Source of the DNA: Albugo candida
Lineage: Eukaryota; Oomycota; Peronosporomycetes; Albuginales; Albuginaceae
Length of the DNA: 64,000 nucleotides
Reading direction: 5' to 3'
Assembly (NCBI GenBank): GCA_905220665.1
Contig: CAJNAR010000009.1
Location: 186,001-250,000, forward strand
The notes below the pieces were generated by a model, which was given only the letters and a program-made list of their open reading frames with translations, searched no databases and was not told the DNA's origin. The translations under genes were made by a program, and so were the position numbers. This document shows, piece after piece, positions 57,593 through 64,000 of this stretch; positions within the stretch are counted from its first letter, which is position 1, and every line of letters begins with the position of its first letter.

Positions 57593-59898
57593 GAATTGCT
57601 ATTTCCACCCATCTTTCTGCTATTTCTACCCACAAATGTAACTTTTTGACCAATCAGATTATGACGTTATTGCCACACCAATTTTTACTATCTAAACCCA
57701 CCTTTTTATTATATGATTGGGCAAGATTAGTTTATGCAAATTCAGTTTTTCGTTTTACTTTGCTCACATGCATTTTGCCCACAAGATGAAAATAGTGTTG
57801 AGATCTTCGTGGGACATTTTCGGAGATCATGTTCCTCCCTGTTACATTTTTCACATCGCCGCTTAGGCTTCATTGCATAATCAAATGCTGACGGTTCGCG
57901 CTTTGTTGAGGAATTGAGAACCTTATTTTGGGCCTCAAGTGGACGTCCTTTCGCCTTCACGATAGATGGTTCAGCAAGGATTAAAAATTCCCACTTACCA
58001 ATTCCGAAAATCCTAGCATGAATGATTGACTGCTGGGCTGGCGAACAATTTAAATAGCGGCTTTCCAGTGCTTTCAAGTAGAGCTGAAAGGATGCGATGT
58101 TGTTCTGCATGATGGAAACTTGGTTGGCCCCTTCCGCTATTGCACTGTAATTAATGTCACCTAGGTGCCAAAGCTGGTGGATCAATGCTAGGGGTATGGG
58201 GCTGTTACAAATATCACGGATTTCATGCACACATGGTAATCCCATAGTACTCCGCAACGTACGACTACAGGCATTCTTCAAATCCTCTTCCGGTCTATTG
58301 AATTGCTCTTCGATTTTTTTCAGAGCAAAAACGGAGACGCGTCCAACCAGCTGCTCATAACTTACACTACCAAGGAATACATGTGGGATTCGGATGCGCT
58401 CGCTGGCACTTTTTGCTTCAAGCTCCCGGGCTTGGTGCTAAATGGCTTGCTTCATTCTTGGCTGAACAAGATCCAGATTTCCAGTAGATTTTTGTAGGTA
58501 CCGCTTTAAAGCTGAATGCGCTCCTTTAACCACCGACGTCGAAGTATTTCGAAAATGCATCGCCTTGTCTGTCCAGGCACGCACAAATTTTGCTTTATGC
58601 GGAATCAGGTTTTCTCCAAATAGCTGACAACGTCCGATTTTCCAGCATACTTAATTTTAAATGTACTCTATCCTGCATCATAGTTTGCAATTGTCTTCAA
58701 TCTACAAACATTTGTCCAACTTCCAAAAAATCCTCCCATTCCTCGTTTGTGCCAAATTCTTTCTTGCAATTCGCAGCTACATTTTTTTCGATGTGCCACA
58801 TGCATAGGAGATGTGAGTAGTCCGGAAGTATTTCTTCAATGAAACCAGCTAGTACGAAGTCGCGATCTGTCACCAGAACGTCTAGAGTTTGTACCAACAT
58901 GTTTCACAACTGCTCAAGTGCCCATATATAATCTGCCTTCCCCTCCCCTGATAAAAATGCAAAGGCCAAGTAAAATGTTGAGTTCATTCCCGTTCGTCCA
59001 ACAATGCTCAGCAGAGGCATCCTGAATCTGTTCGTTTTGTACGTACAATCCAAGAGAAGAATCCCACAATACCGGCGAGCTAAAAGGATGGATGTTGGAT
59101 GGGTCATGAACAAATGTGTGACGCGCCCATCACCGGTGGTTTTATCACTATACGTCCACGTGCTCGATGTGAGTTCATCCATCAAAGCCTGGATCAGGGA
59201 CCTTCCTGCCAATTCCTTCAGACGACATTGAGCTTTGGCGTGGTAGAAGGTTTTCGCTGTAGCCAGAGATTCGGGAAATTCACGACGCAAAAGCGTTAGC
59301 CCCTGAAGTGCGGAGACTCCAGCTGATACGAGTTCCTGTACGCGGCCCTTTTCTTCTTCAGTCATTCTTCGGCATCATGGGTGCCCAGTCATACTCTCTG
59401 AAGGTTCATGATTGTGTTGGATGTTGCGCATTTTGACCTTCCAGCAACCATCTCCGTTTCTCTTTCCAAATGCCTCCCAAGGACACCCCTGCAGTCTGGT
59501 TCCTGTTTTTCGTGTCTTTCCCTCAACGTTTCCAGCAGAGCGTCTCCTAAACTCCCCACCAAGATCACAAGCAAGCAAAACTCGCCTGTCTCCATCTGAA
59601 CGCTTTATTGACACCCCATAGCCAGATTCACGACACACGTGGCGAACGTGTTCAATGAGCTTTTTATGTGTATTTTTTAAAAAATTAAATTTTTTTTTAG
59701 TGGCAAAAGATTGGTTGCAATTGATGGAATAGGACATTGATAAAGGTGGGTGGAAATAGTAAGAACTTGGGTGGAAATAAAGCCCTAATCTGATTGGTCA
59801 GAAAGTCACATTGGTGTGGTAATAACGTCATAATCTGATTGGTCAAAAATATAAATTGGTGGGTGGAAATAGCAAAAAGATGGGTGGAAAGAGCAATT
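57593..59898 (-). mobile_element. FAR1-domain MULE with ~90-bp terminal inverted repeats
   Basis: The left TIR (57593-57682) and right TIR (59810-59898) are inverted copies sharing AATTGCT, TTTCCACCCATCTTT, TGCTATTTC-ACCCAC, TTTTTGACCAATCAGATTAT and GACGTTATT-CCACACCAAT. Inside the right TIR there is a second, partly repeated block (59741-59805) with another GACCAATCAGATTA and TTTCCACCCA. The element is 2.3 kb, with one minus-strand transposase gene. It is inserted into the integrase of the minus-strand Gypsy. A convincing 8-9 bp target duplication is not evident (left flank GACTTAA, right flank AACTTTAA are only similar). Confidence 0.88.
57742..59737 (-). pseudogene. MULE transposase with FAR1-type DNA-binding domain, few disruptions
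   Basis: The FAR1-like WRKY-GCM1 zinc domain comes first (59737-59375): ESGYGVSIKRSDGDRRVLLA, RLQGCPWEAFGKR, VKMRNIQHNHEPSES. After a TGA, 59365-58904 gives the MULE core start (MTHPTSILLARRYCGILLLD, CTYKTNRFRMPLLSIVG), with the first catalytic Asp in LLLDCTYKT; after another TGA, 58900-58697 gives LVTDRDFV (second Asp) and CMWHIEKNVAANCKKEF (CxxH). A further block (about 58590-58450) reads AKFVRAWTDKAMHFRNTS and KGAHSALKRYLQ. The end (58281-57742) has a SWIM-like TMGLPCVHEIRD and a zinc knuckle CEKCNREEHDLRKCP. The three first blocks share one frame; both stops fit CGA to TGA changes. About 650 residues originally. Confidence 0.88.
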
Positions 59899-59904
59899 TT
59901 CTAA

Positions 59905-62900
59905 CTTTAAAGCTAACTTAGAATCTCGGTGGCTGATAAAAATCGATGGTATCCCATGATGTCGAGCGACACAATCAAAGAAGTGACAAGCTGTCATATG
60001 AGCATCAGCATTGCGATTGCACGCCCACAACATTTTGACTGTTTGGACAATTTGTCGGCAACTGTCATGATATTATCAAATTCGTTTCAATTGGATAATA
60101 CCGTAATATTTTCAGATTGTCAAGGATTTCATTGCGCTGTTTATCTGGTTGTTTAGGTTTCTTCCTAATCCGACCATGACCCCTGACCGTGTGAAGATCA
60201 CTTAAGTATGACTCCAAAGCTAGGGAAGCAGATATTTTCCAAGCTTATCGTTTGGGTGGGCCCAAACCGCAGCCCGTATCGCCGGGATCAAACTAATGAC
60301 CTCCGTCAGGGGGTCCGTGTGCTCAGTAGACTGAAAGGGGGCGCACCTTGTAATGTATTCTATAGAGACAACCAGCGCACAATTCTCCGAAATCGGTATC
60401 GGAACTATTTTTCTATTCTTGCGAGCGAAGCTGTGTTTTCAGCGAATGCAAACAACTTTGCCCATAATCTCGAACAACTTGGTTAGATGCACGCCAATAT
60501 TACCATTGAGCGATGGGTAAGAATGTTTGTTGAGAACCAGGAGCGCTGTAACGTTAGAATAATAAAAGCATGTGATGATAGAAGTTCGAAGATAATTATC
60601 TTTTGTATTAGGTAGACACACGCGCATCATCATTTGTGACTCGAGGAAAAGCAGACCTTCGTGGTTGACATATAGTGGGTCTGAAATTTTATATCGTTCG
60701 GCATTATTCGGACAAGTACAATATCCATGGCAAATCCGTTGCAAACCGAAATGGACGAACCAAGCTAGCTCAAATTGTGAGATTCTTGTGCCACATGATC
60801 AGCCACAGGAGAAGGCTCGGTAGCGCTTATCGAAAGCGAAGTACTTAATTTGTCATGTATATCGCCATTATCATCAACATCAGAGTCGCTGGTAGTATCC
60901 TCCCTCTCAAGCGTATGAAAGCGTGAGGATGAACTTGCGCTATCAGGAACAGCGCACTGTTGAACAGATTCAAGTAGCGTTGACAATTCGGAATTTTGAC
61001 GCGATAAAGAAGCTCCAGCCACATTTAAAGGGCCTTGAACGTGAGGCAGCTGTAATAAAGATTGCGAAAGACCGTCAAGTATCGAGCCAGCTTTGGATAA
61101 CTTTCGGACGATGCAAAAATCCTTTGCATGAAGTATCTTCTGTGCTGGTGTCAGATCAATGAGCATAACAGTAATGACGCTTATTTTCCAATGCAGGATT
61201 TCTTGCAAAAAAAAGCTTTTTCATGTGTCGGCCAATGAAGACCATGAATCCCGTGGTCTTAGGGAAAAGTGCAATGGGATGATCGCATCCAGAATGTAGT
61301 TGGGAGATAACACCACAATCACAATAACCAGAGGCGTCCGTTGTCACACTGAATCGTTTGGCATGATCTGGTAATTTAAAGACAGATGCGCTCTAAGAGC
61401 GTACTTATGTTGCTCAAACGCATGATAATTGACATCCTTCCATTCCCAAACATGCTCCAACTTGACGAGAGTACCAAGCGGCAATGCAGGAATTGCGTAG
61501 TCACGAATGAAACGATGAGAGTAACCAGCCAAACTTAAAAAACTTAATACTTGTTTTAGATTTGTAGGAGTCGTCCACTTCGTAATAGCTTCTGTATTAG
61601 TATTCACGGTAAGTCCCTTGAATAAGATTTTATGACAAAAAAACTTCACTTTCGAATAGCCAAAATGAGATTTAAACTGATGACAGAAGAAGTTCTCATG
61701 CCGAAGGACTCCAGAACAGAATTCGAAGATGTTCAACATATTCATACAAAATACTGATGAACACACAAATGTCTTCTAGATAGATAACAATGTATCTTTA
61801 TTTCGCAAAGTATTCGCATGAGACGAGACCAACCACCAGTGAAAGGTGGTATAATACTTGTGGCTTTTGGGTGCAATCCGCATTTGATCATAGCCTTGGG
61901 CCAGATCCAGAACTGAATAGATGACACAACCACACACCTATTCAAAGCCTTAGTCGATGCAAGGAGGTGATATCTTTGATTTTGTTTTGCGAATGGCGTA
62001 AGGATAATCAATGACCCGAAGAAGAGGTAGAAGTACATTGTCAGAGCGTACCCACTCGGAACGTAATAAGCTTCGCCAGTATTAAAATCCCTATCAGGTA
62101 TGCCAAATATATTTGAAACCCATGGAGAATCGGAACTTTTGATACAACCTTTCTTGAGCTTGTCCGCAACAAATGTGTTAAGTGCATATTGTTCGACCTT
62201 GAATAGGTGAAACGGGGAATGGTTGCTTGTTACAGCATTTGGTTCCATAATAAGATCAAAGTCAAGACGACATGAAGGTGGAAACTCGTTAGGAAGTGTC
62301 TTCGGAAAGACATATTTCAACAACTTTGAAAGTGTAGTAATCGATCAAGGTACTCTATCACTCTCGGTCATTAGAGTGAAGATCTTGACGCTATATTCCT
62401 CAACGTACTCATGCTTCTTGATTTTGCGTTTGAAGTCAACTGCAGCAATATCACATCAATTTCGCTACTTTATCTCTAATAGTGCGTGTCATAGGCACGC
62501 ACTGATGCGGAAATGATATTCCATGAGAACTCCGATCAAGTTGAGGTTTAAACTTGGTAAGCCACGGCTAGCCCAAGATGACATCATGAGCAAAGCCCAA
62601 TGGCTATTCCAGGAATTGTAAATTGTTTGAAATCTGTATCGATCAAATACGATAGTCGAAGATCTTTTTTCAATGAAGCGATCCTTAGTGAAAGTTCCGT
62701 CGACCTTGTAAATTCGGAGTCACTGAATTGTGTCCTTTTCTGCACCAAGCCGGGACGAACGACACTACAGACTGCATCTCCATCAAACGTAATATTGAAA
62801 GGTATTCCGTCACAAGTTCCTTGTTTGCAAAAAAATTCATTCTCTGGATGCACCGGATTCATAGTAGACGTCAAAATCTCTTCTATTTCGGCAATTTCTA

Positions 62901-63400
62901 GTTCCTACCTTAAACTTGCAATAGAAGAGAACGAGTAAGTCACTTTAAGAAACTTGGAAGAATTGAAGCTTACAGCCGAGTGTTCATGTCGACTACCGTG
63001 AGATTGTTCCTCCTTAATCTCCATCATGTAACATTTCTCGATAATATGAACCGCTTTTTAATGATAGCCATATTTCATAGACAAAGAAGTTGCTGATGAT
63101 GAGGTGAGACGATTCTTTGCATATCTTGAGTCACTCTCTATTGGTTTTGGATCATTCTCCTTAGCGCGCGGTGCTAATAGTTACTGAAGTTGATTATGCT
63201 AATTGAAATCTGCGAGTGATCGGTCGGTCTTGCGAGTATATTGGTAGACGGTAATTATTCCTGTAAACACGATGAGATCGACCATTCTTCAACGCAATCT
63301 TCATGACTTGTGAAACTGTGGCATACTCGCGGTTTTGTACATCTTCACGTGTGGGAATTACTAGTCCTCGCGTAAAGCAAGTAATTTAATCCAACTCGCA
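59905..63400 (-). mobile_element. Ty3/Gypsy element (gag end to integrase core), interrupted
   Basis: From right to left on the minus strand: gag end (about 63400-62950; tract ACTTGCTTTACGCGAGGACT matches Gypsy remnant 1 near 26635); protease region 62874-62584 (FDGDAVCSVVRPGLVQ); reverse transcriptase 62323-61344 (LIMEPNAVTSNHSPFHLFKV, SPWVSNIFGIPDRD, NTNTEAITKWTTPTNLKQVL, LAGYSHRFIRDYAIPA); RNase H start 61347 (MTTDASGYCDCGVISQ); RNase H/integrase linker (NVAGASLSRQ, about 61010-60980); integrase H2C2-like region 60744-60439 (NHEGLLFLESQ); integrase core 60115-59905 (RHHGIPSIFISHRDSKLA). The rest of the integrase is at 53060-53535. Frame changes and stops throughout; the YVDD-equivalent motif was not found. 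Confidence 0.85.
60117..60336 (-). mobile_element. tRNA-derived SINE, copy 2, inside the Gypsy integrase region
   Basis: Aligned with copy 1 on the same strand: TTGTCAAGGATTTCAT, GTTTATCTGGTT, CCCTGACCGTGT, GCAGATATTTTCCAAGCTTAT, TTGGGTGGGC and AAACCGC are shared in order. The tRNA-like head keeps a box-B-like TTTGATCCC on the minus strand but lacks most of the box-A half seen in copy 1, so it is 5' truncated or deleted. No clear target duplication found. Confidence 0.82.
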
Positions 63401-64000
63401 CATTTCCGTTGCTGGCACAATAGCAACACGGAAATGTGAAATATAGACTTCGAAGTTTGAACAACTCCCTTGCTTATGTTCGTACAATTGATCACGCAAG
63501 CAATCTTACGGATTAGGGGGTACATATACATCATTTGTTTAAACGATGAAATCTTGCATGTCTTTATTTCTGGCATGTTCAAGTATACAAGCTGCAGCAT
63601 TCCCTTGGAAATTGGCGGTAATGATTGCCCAAAGTTGATCTAGGTGAGTGACATCACACCGCTAATAGTTCCAATACCGGCAGGAGAAAGCAGGGGAAGT
63701 AATCGAATCCAAGATGAGTCGTACAGCAAACCTTGTTTGGCGGATATTTATTTGGAAAAATGGAAAACTGAGTTTTCCATTTGAGAATCCCAGTTCACCT
63801 ATCCGATTGGCTTATCCAGTACTCTAAGTTTACAGAAACTATGTATGCATGAATTGTGGAGACTGTAATAACGCATCAGCGTATTTGGTGTGGCCATAGA
63901 GAATATTTTTGCTGCCATCAAAGCACAGCTTCTGAAAAAGCCATACATGAGGACATTCAAATTGGAGCGTCCACGAAAATTACGCGATAATGTACTGAAT
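63401..64000. other. Probable upstream gag/leader of the Gypsy element, not resolved
   Basis: Minus frame 63361-63600 overlaps the gag homology at its left end. Beyond about 63600 I see no recognisable coding block. Confidence 0.35.

Noticed and set aside
57593..59898. 9-bp target duplication for the FAR1 MULE
   Set aside because: Flanks GACTTAA and AACTTTAA are only similar, not a clean direct repeat.

Overview
The window looks like a repeat-rich stretch of a small-intron eukaryotic genome, most likely an oomycete and plausibly a white-rust (Albugo-like) one. The reasons are: three recognisable housekeeping genes whose introns are only 51-56 nt; an oomycete-style initiator motif before one gene; roughly balanced, slightly AT-rich base composition; and many decayed LTR, LINE, SINE and DNA transposons. 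The organism is an inference from style and homology, not from a search.

Real genes are few. A VPS13-type lipid-transfer protein starts at 2072 and runs off the left edge on the minus strand. An unrecognised Ser/Tyr/His-rich protein lies at 2508-3062 (+). A two-exon methionine aminopeptidase 2 lies at 21054-22487 (+). A two-exon SURF6/Rrp14 ribosome-biogenesis protein lies at 38343-39454 (-). Coding-like but broken minus-strand tracts occur at 23.1-23.6 kb and 35.0-37.9 kb, and a possible tiny spliced gene at 34.1-34.4 kb.

Layout: 0-3.1 kb genes; 3.1-7.8 kb mostly empty with old LINE scraps; 7.8-9.6 kb a LINE 5' fragment; 9.6-11.1 kb two tRNA-derived SINEs; 11.5-18.06 kb a full-length but broken LINE (copy A, +); 19.3-19.8 kb a 5'-truncated LINE; 20.1-21.0 kb a non-autonomous element with ~115-bp terminal inverted repeats, ending 67 bp before METAP2; 26.6-29.8 kb Gypsy and Copia remnants; 31.9 kb a LINE scrap; 34-39.5 kb decayed gene(s) and SURF6; 40.7-45.2 kb a LINE 3' end split by a MULE, which itself carries an IS630/Tc1-like element; 45.2-51.8 kb LINE copy B (-); 52.3-63.4 kb a minus-strand Gypsy broken up by a Copia element, a FAR1-domain MULE and a SINE.

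The main structural result is that target-site duplications show LINE copies A and B have exchanged 3' flanks. The 5' flank of A (ACTGTACTCACACTCA) reappears beside the 3' end belonging to copy B, and the 5' flank of B (CTGAGGAAACATAGCAG) reappears beside the 3' end of A. This is the signature of an inversion of the ~22.6 kb between them, carrying METAP2 and SURF6, by recombination between opposed LINEs, or of an assembly error of the same shape. All translations outside intact reading frames were made by eye.
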